Assembly (NCBI GenBank): GCA_937923465.1
Contig: CALDUB010000102.1
Coordinates: 1 to 42,811 of the forward strand
Direction of reading: 5' to 3'
Length of the DNA: 42,811 nucleotides
Source of the DNA: an uncultured Saprospiraceae bacterium
GTDB taxonomy: Bacteria; Bacteroidota; Bacteroidia; Chitinophagales; Saprospiraceae
The notes below the pieces were generated by a model. That model was not told where the DNA came from and did not search any database. It worked only from the letters and a program-made list of their open reading frames with translations. A program made the translations under genes and the position numbers. Of the stretch, positions 19,401-26,825 are shown piece by piece; the stretch's first letter is position 1, and each line of letters starts with the position of its first letter.

Positions 19401-20250
19401 AATTCCTGATAATGGCTGTGGAGATGACAGCGATGATGTTTTGGTACAAGTCGCAAATGATATTTCAAATGCAGGACAAGATGTCGATGCCTGCGGTTTT
19501 GGTTGTGCGACTTTAGCGGCAACTAGTCCACAAATCGGAAGCGGTGAATGGTTCTCTTCAGACCCCGCGATTACTTTTGCAGCACCTAATAGTCCGACTT
19601 CTGAAGTATGTGGACTAAGTGACGGTGACAATACATTAATCTGGATTTTAAATAATGGTTCTTGTGGCGAAGCGGGAATAGATACGATTATCGTTTCCTA
19701 CTTAACCGCACCAACGGCTGAAGATGATATTTATACAATACCATTTGCAGGAGTAGAAGAATTGACGGTCTTAGAGAATGATGATTTTACTGGAATAATT
19801 TCTACCGATATTTTGCAAACACCAGAGCATGGAACCTTGGAAGAAGTATCGGATGGAATTTATTCTTACACGGCAGATATTAATTTTGTAGGAACGGACG
19901 TGTTCACTTACGAGCTTTGTTTACAAAATTGTGAATGTACAGAAGCGATAGTTAATCTTTCTGTTGGTGGCGAAGCTACTTGTGATATTCCAACGATTAT
20001 CACTCCGAATAGCGATGGTATCAACGATGCATTTGTTGTTCCATGTTTGGCAGAACTTGATAAATTTCCAAGTAATAATGTCTCTATTTTTAATCAATGG
20101 GGAGATGAAGTATTCCGTGCGTCACCTTATCAAAATGATTGGTCAGGTACCTATAACGGTCAAGACCTACCCGTAGGTACTTACTTCTTTGTCATTGATT
20201 TTGGTAATAATGACAAGCCGAAAAATGGCTTCTTACTTATCAATCGTTAG
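13486..20250 (+). CDS. Giant T9SS-secreted HYR/Ig-repeat adhesin with type B C-terminal sorting domain
   Basis: The predicted protein has about 2254 residues. I prefer ATG 13486 (or 13495) because it places the signal peptide (MKYRLTNLLSTLGLLLIFCI...KAQ) at the N-terminus; ATG 13420 would add 22 polar residues. After the signal come HYR-like modules of about 100 residues (PPTF...DTxxxC start, TWTVSDGC or WYISDACGN near the end). Two modules sharing WANDGI(I/V)xFT (near 15295 and 16020) sit among them. From about 16.6 kb follow Ig/PKD-like modules (GPICFGD, GTYSV patterns). A cadherin-like segment (VLENDDFTG...YTADINFVGTDVFTY) comes next, then the T9SS type B (CHU_C) domain from 19981 (TIITPNSDGINDAF to GTYFFVIDF). 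Surface-attached or released; role in adhesion or gliding is inferred. The PorP/SprF gene follows. Confidence 0.93.
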   Translation: MNSMKYRLTNLLSTLGLLLIFCILSTDVKAQFVPTGPDSLFVGASCLAALDVGSGPTFTTDSVGFTFEFDETATGYDIGDSIPAGVVVDVTYVVTYPFGTMDIFSYPVISVDIIPPTFDNIPNDTILTCLEMIPIPPVVTASDDCDMSVEVVLSQTTTQTADGSCNDTQYNITRTWTATDDSGNMTTDSQSISITNDAKPSYMTPRDTMISCEFREPMFAGNVAITDVISCGTPTITYVDVETPLDADCPQNILIERTWTVSDGCSDSTSVQMITAIDTIPPTFMPTSGDTTISCDFGLNIDILGKPLMLEDNCADLEDISVTKTDFQMGNICASSYFFERRWYISDACGNTDSIVMMINVVDTLAPIVMTAAQDANITCTTNPEINVAFADWINTNGSAVATDNCSSNLLWNAFNSGTSDLANLPAAVCPSIENGVYRKQTVDFVVSDECGNRDTTTAVFTVTDTDMPMLSGCPTDTTLFTEGTLCNADFTLLPPVISEGCGSSIDGESHQTGVFILGQAGPPIDTPVESITVSFGVSPPPVIASDSAIFVILLDNIDGEDPTEYFNILDENDVIVGQTSLTTGQCGVSITNLKFAPSQVNAWANDGIITFTLSPNIPAGLPGRFSINPICQGSSFAFFNLDYPTTVPNGLLFEYTINGGARINTGNISSVNENFDLGVNEVKYYVSDCAGNQDSCSFNIIVEDNIPPSFDCSTDVTFSPDMGECSIDFSLPFPQNIVDNCTVGNTQTLTAPDNMTDALLTFVDDPNLNDYLAEDKTFTFTGTGGNVISDVEITVAIQADASGTGAFYTIFDENNNQLGTVAGIDCDTINEITFTASAQDYNTWANDGIVNFTAVSNVDIPIPPGGTGDGINPCDAAAVQMNGDNDGISFMTISITFTDVSPAYYAEGATTIATTQFQAPNYMPVETLNAGETEFFYFIVDASGNADTCSYIVNVLDNEMPTALCAPSFVTLNPSGAVTDTIFPVEIDFGSFDNCGIDTMFVTPNILTCNSDTLTVTLTVVDEAGNQGTCQTLVGVTTENPQPTYTVDCTNNVLNLFANPPVAIGGISFTYEWSGPNNFVSFIENPTIQDADGTDAGFYSVEITGVTNCTAEEVVEVLQSELPPATPDFFIVQDEVCSTDNIVMTASNPAGNGQVSYVWYMEDQGGDVILETTTSPFYSIPAPATSGSYCYYVITTRNNCFSQRSLTICVQVTQAPTAMLANDNITVCEGEDVILEAVLPLPGPGVNFEFIGPGGSQDNTNFQFEINDPTVNDSGTYLLTAYKNGCQSNTVMASIFVNEVPDQPEITSNGPICFGDTLKLLTNVQQAATYIWTSPNFTEFSTNENTLELPNATNTYNGNWRVRVVTEQNCTSVNSAFTSVVVNTLPVVAASIDNAPTCDNEDILLSANQIVDAIYEWSGPASFAAGTRVTSAPPVAGTYSVSVTDQNGCSATDDIVATLQDAPSIIGVAASDNDCPTGPEDVVLKALLSDNTQDYDFAWSGNGFNSTDSCAIISNATMANNGSYQVIVTGPNGCADTSAVQVTMGEIINTPEAPVSTVGNMLCAGDALTLTTAADFPSTDVTWYWITPTGTIPTSTSTLIINPTSAANTGEYSVYAEVGNCFSDTSGVLLLTVSPAPVTTATCLNCPVCEGDDIMLSADCSIPGATYEWTSDTGFNSTLCAPTIPNAAVDLHEGTYSVRVKVNECWSQSATVFVTVNERPNNPQAFENGPYCVSSSPINLNVTTSTATPGATYNWYLIENGGSTEIGSTVSTSFNVPDSQDYIDGMYNFYVVAEMDGCLSLQSTEITVSVSTIPNNQAYAGEDLLVCEEDEINLSGDTPSTGAGLWTAISSNTAGATITNPDEATTSVSGLIPGNVYNYSWALSNGACVDYSIDTTTITVSLVELADAGELIEACSVTEINLNGVQPNFGLGTWTQPNVQELLGVTIQEPNNPQTLVTDLVPGNTYIFTWIIPDNGCGDDSDDVLVQVANDISNAGQDVDACGFGCATLAATSPQIGSGEWFSSDPAITFAAPNSPTSEVCGLSDGDNTLIWILNNGSCGEAGIDTIIVSYLTAPTAEDDIYTIPFAGVEELTVLENDDFTGIISTDILQTPEHGTLEEVSDGIYSYTADINFVGTDVFTYELCLQNCECTEAIVNLSVGGEATCDIPTIITPNSDGINDAFVVPCLAELDKFPSNNVSIFNQWGDEVFRASPYQNDWSGTYNGQDLPVGTYFFVIDFGNNDKPKNGFLLINR

Positions 20251-20260
20251 GAAAAAAAAG

Positions 20261-20400
20261 TTTAGAATGGTTGGCGCTGTTAGAATAGTTTGATAGTTAA
20301 AATTGTTAGAATAATTTGAAGGGGTACTAGCCACTTTAATTATTCTAACAACTCCAACAACTCAAACTGTTCAAACCTTTCCCAACACTCAAACCATATA
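20261..20400. repeat. Inverted ~9-bp-period array between adhesin and PorP/SprF genes
   Basis: The left part (20261-20320) is built of GTTNGAANN-like nonamers. The right part (20338-20396) has the complementary orientation, with units ending CTAAC, CCAAC or CAAAC. GTTAGAATAATT (20305-20316) and its exact complement (20338-20349) form a 12-bp stem. The array ends a few bases before the ATG at 20403. Confidence 0.75.
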
Positions 20401-20402
20401 TA

Positions 20403-21359
20403 ATGAAAAATATCTTTACTCTTTTCATATTCTTTTTTTGTGGCATTTTTGCTTTGAATGCACAGCAAGACCACCAAAATACTCAGTTCTTTTATTTTAA
20501 GCAAGGATACAATCCGGCTTATGCGGGGAGCCGCGAAGCATTTAGCATGACTGCTATTTATCGTAAACAGTGGATTGGAATAGAAGGCGCGCCAGAGTCT
20601 CAGATTTTGACTTTCAGTGTGCCTATGTTCAATCAGCGTGTGGGAGTTGGAGGAAATATTACTCGGACAGTCGTTGGAGTCACTGAAAACATTACGGTAG
20701 ACGGTGTTTATTCTTATCGTTTACGTTTGGGACGTGGTTATCTGGGTATTGGCTTACAGGGTTCTCTACGTTCGCTTCGCAATAATTTTCAAGACCCGCG
20801 TATTCAAGCGACACAGCCAATAAGTGCTGACTCCAGTATTCCTAGTTCTTCTCAACAGAAGCTCTTGTTTAATGTAGGAGCAGGTTTATATTATTCTACG
20901 GAGTCGTTTTACTTTGGTGTTTCTTCACCGAGGTTCTTAGAAAACAATATTGACTTCGATAGTGAAAATGCTGTTATCTCACGCGAAACAAGTCACTACT
21001 ACATTATGGGTGGTGCGACTTTGAGATTAAATGATAATTTACGCTTGCGTCCACAGACGCTAATCAAATATGTTGAAAATGCCCCTTTAGATGCGGACAT
21101 CAACTTGAGTTTGATTATTCTTGACCGTTACGTTTTTGGAGGTACTTATCGTCTTGGAGGTTCGACGGCAAGAGGTGCGGGTGAGAGTATTGACATTTTA
21201 ATGGGCATGCAGATTACGCCTAATTTACTTTTTGGAATTTCTTATGACGTGACTTTGTCTGAGTTGAGAGATTACAATACTGGAAGTATAGAGGCAACAG
21301 TGCAATATAGTGCTGGGAAATCTGAAGGAGAAGAGTATATTAATCCACGTTTTTTCTAA
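20403..21359 (+). CDS. PorP/SprF family type IX secretion outer-membrane protein
   Basis: A 318-residue protein with a signal peptide (MKNIFTLFIFFFCGIFALNAQ) and the family start QFFYFKQGYNPAYAGSREAF. A predicted outer-membrane beta-barrel follows (alternating strands, GVGGNITRT, YLGIGLQGSLRS), and it ends in the characteristic NPRFF. PorP/SprF proteins assist secretion or surface attachment of particular T9SS cargo; SprF is needed for SprB in Flavobacterium johnsoniae. The position 152 bp after a type B sorting-domain protein suggests it handles that cargo. The gap is a repeat array rather than a clear terminator, so co-transcription is possible. Confidence 0.95.
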   Translation: MKNIFTLFIFFFCGIFALNAQQDHQNTQFFYFKQGYNPAYAGSREAFSMTAIYRKQWIGIEGAPESQILTFSVPMFNQRVGVGGNITRTVVGVTENITVDGVYSYRLRLGRGYLGIGLQGSLRSLRNNFQDPRIQATQPISADSSIPSSSQQKLLFNVGAGLYYSTESFYFGVSSPRFLENNIDFDSENAVISRETSHYYIMGGATLRLNDNLRLRPQTLIKYVENAPLDADINLSLIILDRYVFGGTYRLGGSTARGAGESIDILMGMQITPNLLFGISYDVTLSELRDYNTGSIEATVQYSAGKSEGEEYINPRFF

Positions 21360-21385
21360 CATGGTCTAGTATATTGAGGTTCTTT

Positions 21386-21421
21386 AAAACCCGCAAAACA
21401 TATGTGTTTTGCGGGTTTTTC
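21386..21421 (+). terminator. Terminator of the PorP/SprF gene
   Basis: A 15-bp stem, AAAACCCGCAAAACA (21386-21400) with its complement at 21405-21419, has a 4-nt loop and a T run. Confidence 0.93.
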
Positions 21422-21555
21422 GATTTTTACAAACTCTTTGTCGAAAAAAAGCGTTTCTTATCTTTAAGTTTTATTACTTTGTTGTGTAAGAATAATAGAT
21501 ACCCTCACTTATAAATCCGAAACGAGAGTTTTAGGATACTCAATTAAAACGAACA

Positions 21556-22077
21556 ATGAACATTTACCAACGCCGTCCAGAAGTTGAAGAAATACCAGAG
21601 TACTATCAAAATTACGTTCGTCAAATAGAAGGCGATGAAATTGAATTAATTTTAGATAGTGGGCTCAAAGAAACTTTAGCATTTTTGGAGTTACTACCAA
21701 GTCAAAAATGGGATTATCGCTACGCGCCTGAAAAATGGACTATCAAAGAAGTGCTACTGCATATAATCGATACAGAACGTGTTTTTGCTTATCGGATATT
21801 GCGTATTTCGCGAGGGGATACAACGCCTTTGCCAGGTTTTGACCAAGATGTATTTGTTCCAAATTCAGATGCTAATAATCGTACGAGCGCGTCACTCATC
21901 GCAGAGTATAAAGCCGTAAGAGAAGCAACTTTACAGCTTGTTCGCTACTTTACTCCTGAGATGTGGGAAAGAAAAGGAACAGCAAGTGGTGTTACTTTTT
22001 CTCCAATCACAATTGCTTTTATCACGGCAGGACATGAGGCGCATCATTTGCGCATTATCCGTGAAAGGTATTTGTAA
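21556..22077 (+). CDS. DinB-like (DinB_2) metal-binding four-helix protein
   Basis: The predicted 173-residue protein matches the DinB/YfiT-like fold. An N-terminal helix (PEYYQNYVRQI) is followed by the YAPEKWTIKEVLLHIIDTER block with its first metal His. FAYRILRISRGD follows, and GHEAHHLRIIRERY at the end carries the other histidines. The metal triad pattern (H about 50 residues after the start helix, then HxxxH near the C-terminus) is intact. The superfamily includes thiol-dependent transferases; the substrate is unknown. The start ATG 21556 is the first in frame. The 3' flank begins with a repeat/hairpin region separating it from the rhomboid gene. Confidence 0.9.
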   Translation: MNIYQRRPEVEEIPEYYQNYVRQIEGDEIELILDSGLKETLAFLELLPSQKWDYRYAPEKWTIKEVLLHIIDTERVFAYRILRISRGDTTPLPGFDQDVFVPNSDANNRTSASLIAEYKAVREATLQLVRYFTPEMWERKGTASGVTFSPITIAFITAGHEAHHLRIIRERYL

Positions 22078-22094
22078 ACAATTTATTTTGGATT

Positions 22095-22197
22095 TTAGAC
22101 AAAAGATATTAGACATTCAAGAGAAAAACAATAAAATATGAATGAGATTTAATTTTATTGTTCTGATAGTCAAACGTCTTTAGTCTAACATCTAATC
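22095..22197. repeat. Inverted pair of heptamer arrays flanking an 11-bp hairpin
   Basis: 22095-22122 reads as four TTAGACA-type heptamers. 22170-22197 reads as four TCTAANN-type heptamers in the opposite sense. Between them AACAATAAAAT (22127-22137) pairs with ATTTTATTGTT (22152-22162). The whole is a long imperfect inverted repeat between the DinB-like and rhomboid genes. Confidence 0.8.
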
Positions 22198-22214
22198 AAA
22201 TTAAATCCTCATTT

Positions 22215-22958
22215 ATGAAAATGTCAAACCGTTTATCTGAAAGCCTGAAATTTTCTATTGCTTTTGTAGCATTAATTTGGGTTGTGCACCTTCTTCAATT
22301 CGTTTCGATGATTGATTTAGGTTTTTTAGGTATTCGGCCACATACGACTTTTGGATTAAGAGGAATTATTTTTGCGCCTTTGATTCACGATGATTTTGCG
22401 CACTTAATCTCTAACTCTGCTCCAATGCTAGTCTTGATGACATTGTTAAAGCTCTTTTACCGAAAAGTAGCTTTACGGTCATTTGTTATGATATATATCC
22501 TGACAGGATTGGCAGTTTGGCTTTTTGCACGACCTGTTTATCATATCGGAGCGAGTGGAGTTGTTTACGGATTGGTGTCTTTCGTTTTTTGGACGGGCAT
22601 TTTTCGTAGGAATATAAAATCTATCGTTCTAGCACTCATTGTGACCTTTTTATACAGTGGATTTATTTGGGGCGTACTGCCTTATCAAGAAGGAATCTCT
22701 TGGGAAAGCCACTTGTTTGGCGCAATAGCGGGCATTTTTACTGCCTATTGGTATAAAGAAGAAATCGAAAGAGATGAAGTGCCACAGGAGTTACCCGCTT
22801 GGGCAACCGAAGAAGAAAATCCACTAGAACAACCGTTTTTTCTCGACCAAGATATTTTCAATAAGACTAAAGAAGAACGTCGCCGCGAAGCAGAACAACC
22901 ACGCAGAGAAGAAGATAATGGAAGTTGGTTTTCCAACAATACGAATAGCTGGGATTAA
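22215..22958 (+). CDS. Rhomboid-family intramembrane serine protease
   Basis: The predicted 247-residue protein has about six membrane helices in residues 10-180. The catalytic Ser114 is in HIGASGVVYGL and His166 in WESHLFGAIAGI; the LIHDDFAHLISNSAPM block is the family's HxxxxHxxxN region. Rhomboids cleave transmembrane substrates within the membrane; the substrate is unknown. A cytoplasmic tail of about 65 residues is highly charged and low-complexity (EEIERDEVPQELPAWATEEE; RRREAEQPRREEDN). The start ATG 22215 is first in frame; ATG 22221 two codons later is also possible. Single gene, convergent with the DUF6089 gene. Confidence 0.93.
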   Translation: MKMSNRLSESLKFSIAFVALIWVVHLLQFVSMIDLGFLGIRPHTTFGLRGIIFAPLIHDDFAHLISNSAPMLVLMTLLKLFYRKVALRSFVMIYILTGLAVWLFARPVYHIGASGVVYGLVSFVFWTGIFRRNIKSIVLALIVTFLYSGFIWGVLPYQEGISWESHLFGAIAGIFTAYWYKEEIERDEVPQELPAWATEEENPLEQPFFLDQDIFNKTKEERRREAEQPRREEDNGSWFSNNTNSWD

Positions 22959-22976
22959 GTTTCGTTGATTATTTAT

Positions 22977-23015
22977 GTACAAGTGCCACAGGCACGACAG
23001 CCTTCAGCCTTGTAC
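22977..23015. repeat. Imperfect inverted repeat between convergent genes
   Basis: GTACAAG (22977-22983) pairs with CTTGTAC (23009-23015), enclosing a GTGCC-ACA-GGCAC hairpin (22983-22995). It lies between the rhomboid and DUF6089 genes, where terminators usually sit, but has no T run on the plus strand. Confidence 0.4.
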
Positions 23016-23031
23016 GTAAGTGCAAGGACTC

Positions 23032-23841
23032 CTAAAAACTAAAACTCAAACTAACTCCACCAAATCCATAAGTATCATTTCCCGCACGCGTACCCCGCTC
23101 ATTTCCTATAGGATTGGGCATTTCATCGCCCGTAAGCTCTCCAACGCGGTAAGAGAATACACCTGCCATTTCACTCCCCGTCTTTAAACTTTCCACATCA
23201 GGATACTGTCCACTCACATCATCGAGATAATCTGTAAAGGTCTTCCGAAAACCCAGCTCGAATCCTAAATGTGCATTTTTACTCAAAGCAATATTAAACC
23301 CGACTCCCAATGGAATCGCGAATTGAGTCAACTCATATTTCTTCATTTCAGGATGTTCAGCCATTCCTTGACCCTCTGTTCCATAAGGTTGGAGTTCGTA
23401 CCAATCTCCCTCAAATTCTGCCTGCGGATTAAAATGAAAAAGGGCAATACCAGCCAATAGATAAGGCGCCGCGATTTTTGCATTATTCTCCCCAAACTTC
23501 ATAAATGTAATCTCTGCCTGTAGACTCGCCTCATAGATGTCTGAGCGAAAATGTAAGTTCCGTTCTCTCGAGACTAAAAGCGAAGAGTAGTTAGAGTCTG
23601 CACCCGAAATACTACCTTTCAAAAATTGAGCTTTTAAAGCGACATAGTCATTGAAATTATGACGAATAAATGCCCCATACGCTGGTTGCATTTCATCCCT
23701 TTCATATTGGTTTTGCTGCAAGTCACCAGAGTAATTTGACCAGCCGCCAAATATTCCTAATTCCCAACTACTATTTTGAGCCTGTGTATATTGAGAAAAA
23801 CACATACCCGCGCACAAGCACAGTAAGAACAGTTTGTTCAT
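23032..23841 (-). CDS. DUF6089-type outer-membrane beta-barrel protein
   Basis: The predicted 269-residue protein has a signal peptide (MNKLFLLCLCAGMCFSQYTQAQ). The DUF6089-like opening SWELGIFGGWSNYSGDLQQN follows, and then amphipathic strands typical of an eight-strand barrel (YGAFIRHNFNDYVALKAQFLKG; PYLLAGIALFHFNP; AIPLGVGFNIALSKNAHLGFELGF). It ends in an aromatic C-terminal residue (GGVSLSFSF), as many outer-membrane barrels do. Function of the family is unknown. The assignment rests on remembered motif similarity. A 668-bp gap lies upstream, without an obvious promoter for it. Confidence 0.82.
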   Translation of the reverse strand: MNKLFLLCLCAGMCFSQYTQAQNSSWELGIFGGWSNYSGDLQQNQYERDEMQPAYGAFIRHNFNDYVALKAQFLKGSISGADSNYSSLLVSRERNLHFRSDIYEASLQAEITFMKFGENNAKIAAPYLLAGIALFHFNPQAEFEGDWYELQPYGTEGQGMAEHPEMKKYELTQFAIPLGVGFNIALSKNAHLGFELGFRKTFTDYLDDVSGQYPDVESLKTGSEMAGVFSYRVGELTGDEMPNPIGNERGTRAGNDTYGFGGVSLSFSF

Positions 23842-24304
23842 GATATTTTTTTGTAGAAGATAAATTTTGAATGGTAGAAGAGTCAGTAAAATTTGAAAAT
23901 GAGGGATGAGACAAGTAAAGGGAAACTTATCTAAATTTTCATGACTAGTAATAAATGTGTCAGGAGAGTTTGATTGTGTTCCTTAATAAACCTTTGTAGG
24001 GTTAATTGGGGAACGTCTAAAATATTGTGTAGTTACTCTTAATTACAAAACAAAAGTATAGTTATTTTTATAAATTATGAAATAAATTTTATGTTTTGTG
24101 TTGGTAGTTAGGTATTTGTGTTTGTGTGTTAAATAGTGTTTGTTCAGATTGTTTTGATAGTCAGAACGTAATACTTGGAGTTTATTCTTAAATTGAAGAA
24201 ATAAATATTTAAAAATTATTCTAGATATTTTCAGAAATAGCCGTTTTGCGAAACTTTTCTACAAATTAAAAAGTATCTATTGGTAAATAAAAACGCAAAA
24301 ATCT

Positions 24305-24333
24305 TTTGGTTTCCCTGCAATGCCCTATTTTTG
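24305..24333 (+). promoter_or_regulatory. Candidate aspS promoter
   Basis: TTTG (24305-24308), a 17-bp spacer and TATTTTTG (24326-24333) match both boxes of the Bacteroidota promoter consensus. This is the best match in the window. The leader would be about 170 nt and include the inverted heptamer arrays. Confidence 0.6.
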
Positions 24334-24421
24334 CGCATCATTTTTGCAAATACCTCAAAAGATAATCATAAGTATATTTTTGCTTATTCGTAAAAAGCTA
24401 AAAATCAGACTGTAGTAAGAT

Positions 24422-24498
24422 GTTAGACTTTAAATATTAGAGTTTAGACTAAAAAATAAAAACTCTAATATCTAAGGTCTAACATTCAACGTCTAAAA
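24422..24498. repeat. Inverted heptamer arrays in the aspS leader
   Basis: The left array of TTAGANN-type units (24423-24450) and the right array of TCTAANN-type units (24464-24498) face each other. A 24-bp stem with only two mismatches joins 24422-24445 to 24460-24483 across a 14-nt loop. The array ends 11 bp before the aspS ATG. Confidence 0.85.
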
Positions 24499-24509
24499 AA
24501 ATAAACATC

Positions 24510-26288
24510 ATGTACAGGACGCATAATTGCGGTGAGTTACGCATAGAAAATATTGGAGAGACAGTAACGTTAAGTGGCTGGGTTCAAAAAAGTCGTAATA
24601 AAGGATTCATGGTATTCACGGACTTACGTGACCGCTATGGTGTGACTCAGTTGTTATTTACTGAAGAAAAAACAGAGGAAGAGTTATTAAAATTGGCTGG
24701 TACGCTGGGGCGTGAATATGTCATCAAAGTAACAGGAACAGTTACAGAACGCTCTGCTAAAAACTCAAAAATGTCTACGGGCGATATTGAGATAGAAGTA
24801 ACGGAATTAGTAGTTCTCAATGAGTCAAAGACGCCTCCTTTCAAAATCGAAGATGAAACGGATGGTGGTGACGAGTTGCGTATGAAATACCGCTACTTGG
24901 ATATTCGTCGTAATCCTGTACAGCAAAATCTAATCTTCCGTAGTAACCTTGCGATTGAAACACGTAAGTACTTGGCTAACCAAAACTTCATTGAAGTTGA
25001 AACGCCAGTTTTGATTAAGAGTACGCCAGAGGGAGCACGTGATTTCGTGGTGCCGAGTCGTATGAATCCAGGTCAATTTTACGCATTACCTCAATCACCT
25101 CAGACTTTCAAGCAAATCTTGATGGTAGCAGGTATGGACAGATATTTCCAAATCGTGAAATGTTTCCGTGACGAAGATTTGCGTGCGGACCGCCAACCAG
25201 AGTTTACACAGATTGACTGTGAAATGGCTTTCGTCACACAAGAAGAAATTTTGAATACTTTTGAAGGTTTGACTAAGCACTTGTTTAAGCAAACTTTGGG
25301 AGTAGAATTGCCTGACTTCCCTCGTATGTCTTATGATGAGGCAATGCGTCGCTATGGTTCTGATAAGCCAGATGTACGTTTTGGAATGGAATTCGTGGAG
25401 TTGAATGATGTTGCTAAAGGAGGAGACTTCCCAGTTTTTAATAGCGCGGAGTTGGTTGTTGGTATCAATGCAGAAGGTCAAGCAGACGCTTTCTCAAACA
25501 AAGACATCAAGAAATTAACCGAATGGCTACAGCGTCCACAAGTTGGCGCAAAAGGTTTGGTTTACGTTAAATGCAACGCAGATGGGACATTCAAATCAAG
25601 TGTCGGTAAGTTTTACGATGATGCTACCCTACAGACTTGGGCTGACAAATTCGGCGCAAAGGCAGGTGACATGATGCTTGTTTTATCTGGTGAAACGGAT
25701 AAAGTACGCAAGCAATTAAACGAATTACGTCTTGAAATGGGACGTCGTATGGACTTGATGAAACCAGATGATTTCAAACCATTGTGGGTTGTTGACTTCC
25801 CATTATTGGAGTGGGATGAGGATTCAAACCGTTTCCACGCCATGCACCACCCGTTCACGGCACCGAAGAAAGAAGACGAAGAAAAAATGTTGAATGGTGA
25901 CCATGAAACAATGAAATCTTTGCGTGCAGATGCCTATGATATGGTTATCAATGGCTCTGAGATTGGCGGAGGTTCTATTCGTATCCACGACCGTGCTTTG
26001 CAAGCGAGAAACTTCAAACTTCTAGGTTTCACAGATGAAGAAGCGGAAGACCAATTTGGTTTCCTTATGGGAGCATTTGAATATGGCGCACCACCTCACG
26101 GTGGATTAGCATTCGGTTTTGACCGTTTGTGTGCTGTCTTAAAAGGTCAAACGTCTATTCGTGATTTCATTGCTTTCCCTAAAAACAATCAGGGACGTGA
26201 TATGATGATTGATGCGCCTTCGCACATTGACGATACTCAATTGAAGGAATTGAACTTGGATGTTACTGTCGAACCTACTGAAAGCTAA
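24510..26288 (+). CDS. aspS: Aspartate-tRNA ligase, bacterial type
   Basis: The predicted 592-residue class II synthetase is of normal bacterial length. It has an N-terminal OB fold ([20 protein letters not shown]), class II motif 2 ([18 protein letters not shown]) and the bacterial GAD-type insertion after [14 protein letters not shown]. Motif 3 is GLAFGFDRL near the end. Lys31 stands where the discriminating E. coli enzyme has Leu30 and where His is reported in non-discriminating enzymes, so specificity cannot be read from that site. With gatB in the genome, Asp-tRNA(Asn) formation is possible. Start ATG 24510 with [11 protein letters not shown] is canonical. Confidence 0.97.
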   Translation: MYRTHNCGELRIENIGETVTLSGWVQKSRNKGFMVFTDLRDRYGVTQLLFTEEKTEEELLKLAGTLGREYVIKVTGTVTERSAKNSKMSTGDIEIEVTELVVLNESKTPPFKIEDETDGGDELRMKYRYLDIRRNPVQQNLIFRSNLAIETRKYLANQNFIEVETPVLIKSTPEGARDFVVPSRMNPGQFYALPQSPQTFKQILMVAGMDRYFQIVKCFRDEDLRADRQPEFTQIDCEMAFVTQEEILNTFEGLTKHLFKQTLGVELPDFPRMSYDEAMRRYGSDKPDVRFGMEFVELNDVAKGGDFPVFNSAELVVGINAEGQADAFSNKDIKKLTEWLQRPQVGAKGLVYVKCNADGTFKSSVGKFYDDATLQTWADKFGAKAGDMMLVLSGETDKVRKQLNELRLEMGRRMDLMKPDDFKPLWVVDFPLLEWDEDSNRFHAMHHPFTAPKKEDEEKMLNGDHETMKSLRADAYDMVINGSEIGGGSIRIHDRALQARNFKLLGFTDEEAEDQFGFLMGAFEYGAPPHGGLAFGFDRLCAVLKGQTSIRDFIAFPKNNQGRDMMIDAPSHIDDTQLKELNLDVTVEPTES

Positions 26289-26295
26289 GAAATAT

Positions 26296-26356
26296 AGTTT
26301 GATAGGTTTAATGTTAGAATGGTTTGAATAGTTAAGTCTATTCAAACCATTCTAGT
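26296..26356. terminator. Hairpin built from ~9-bp repeats between aspS and a convergent gene
   Basis: A perfect 16-bp stem, AGAATGGTTTGAATAG (26316-26331) with its complement (26338-26353), has a 6-nt loop. The left flank continues as GTTNGAANN-like nonamers from 26297. Position between convergent ends suggests a bidirectional terminator, though the flanking T runs are short. Confidence 0.65.
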
Positions 26357-26375
26357 TTTAAGGTACTATTCAAGC

Positions 26376-26825
26376 CTATTTTACGGACAAACTATCCTTC
26401 TGAATCTCAATCGCAATAGTTCGCAATTCCTTATAAAGATTCAAAATTGAAGTATCTATATCTGCTTCATTTGCCCAGCCTGCTTTATAATCAACACTAT
26501 CTCGCTGGAGTATAAGTTCATAGTTATAGTTTCCTGCCTTATTTTGCTTCATCACATCTACCGAAATAGCATCTGCTCTTTTATAGAATTTCTTTGCTTG
26601 AGAATATTTCAATTTCCCAATTTCAGCATATTTTGCGCCGATGCCAGATTTTTGAAAGACTTGTCCACTATCTAGGAGCATCCAAGTCGTATATTTTCCT
26701 GTAAAACCACCACCTTCACCAAAAGTAATTTGTCGATTAGGTAAATTATCCATGACGTAGTCTTTGGGTTTGCAAGACCAAAAAAATAGACAAGCAACAG
26801 AAGAAACTAAAAGAGCATTTTTCAT
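26376..26825 (-). CDS. Small lipoprotein, function unknown
   Basis: The predicted 149-residue protein starts at the ATG at 26825, giving a lipoprotein signal peptide MKNALLVSSVACLFFWSC with the lipobox FWSC at residue 18; the frame extends 12 codons upstream without improving it. After the Cys come KPKDYVMDNLPNRQITFGEG and GGFTG. This ITFGxGGGFTG signature is, as I recall, shared by uncharacterised small lipoproteins of Bacteroidota. A helical C-terminal half follows. Likely anchored in the inner or outer membrane facing the periplasm. It is convergent with aspS. Confidence 0.8.
   Translation of the reverse strand: MKNALLVSSVACLFFWSCKPKDYVMDNLPNRQITFGEGGGFTGKYTTWMLLDSGQVFQKSGIGAKYAEIGKLKYSQAKKFYKRADAISVDVMKQNKAGNYNYELILQRDSVDYKAGWANEADIDTSILNLYKELRTIAIEIQKDSLSVK

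Larger units (their letters stand above)
23842..24509. other. Long intergenic region upstream of aspS and the DUF6089 gene
   Basis: 668 bp, very AT-rich, with no convincing frame or RNA gene. The right part has the aspS promoter candidate (24305-24333) and an inverted heptamer pair (24422-24498). In the left 450 bp I see only AT-rich sequence. Confidence 0.5.

Noticed and set aside
23842-24300. A hidden gene or structural RNA in the long gap before aspS
   Set aside because: No frame with protein-like composition and no recognisable tmRNA, SRP RNA or RNase P signatures were seen in this AT-rich stretch.
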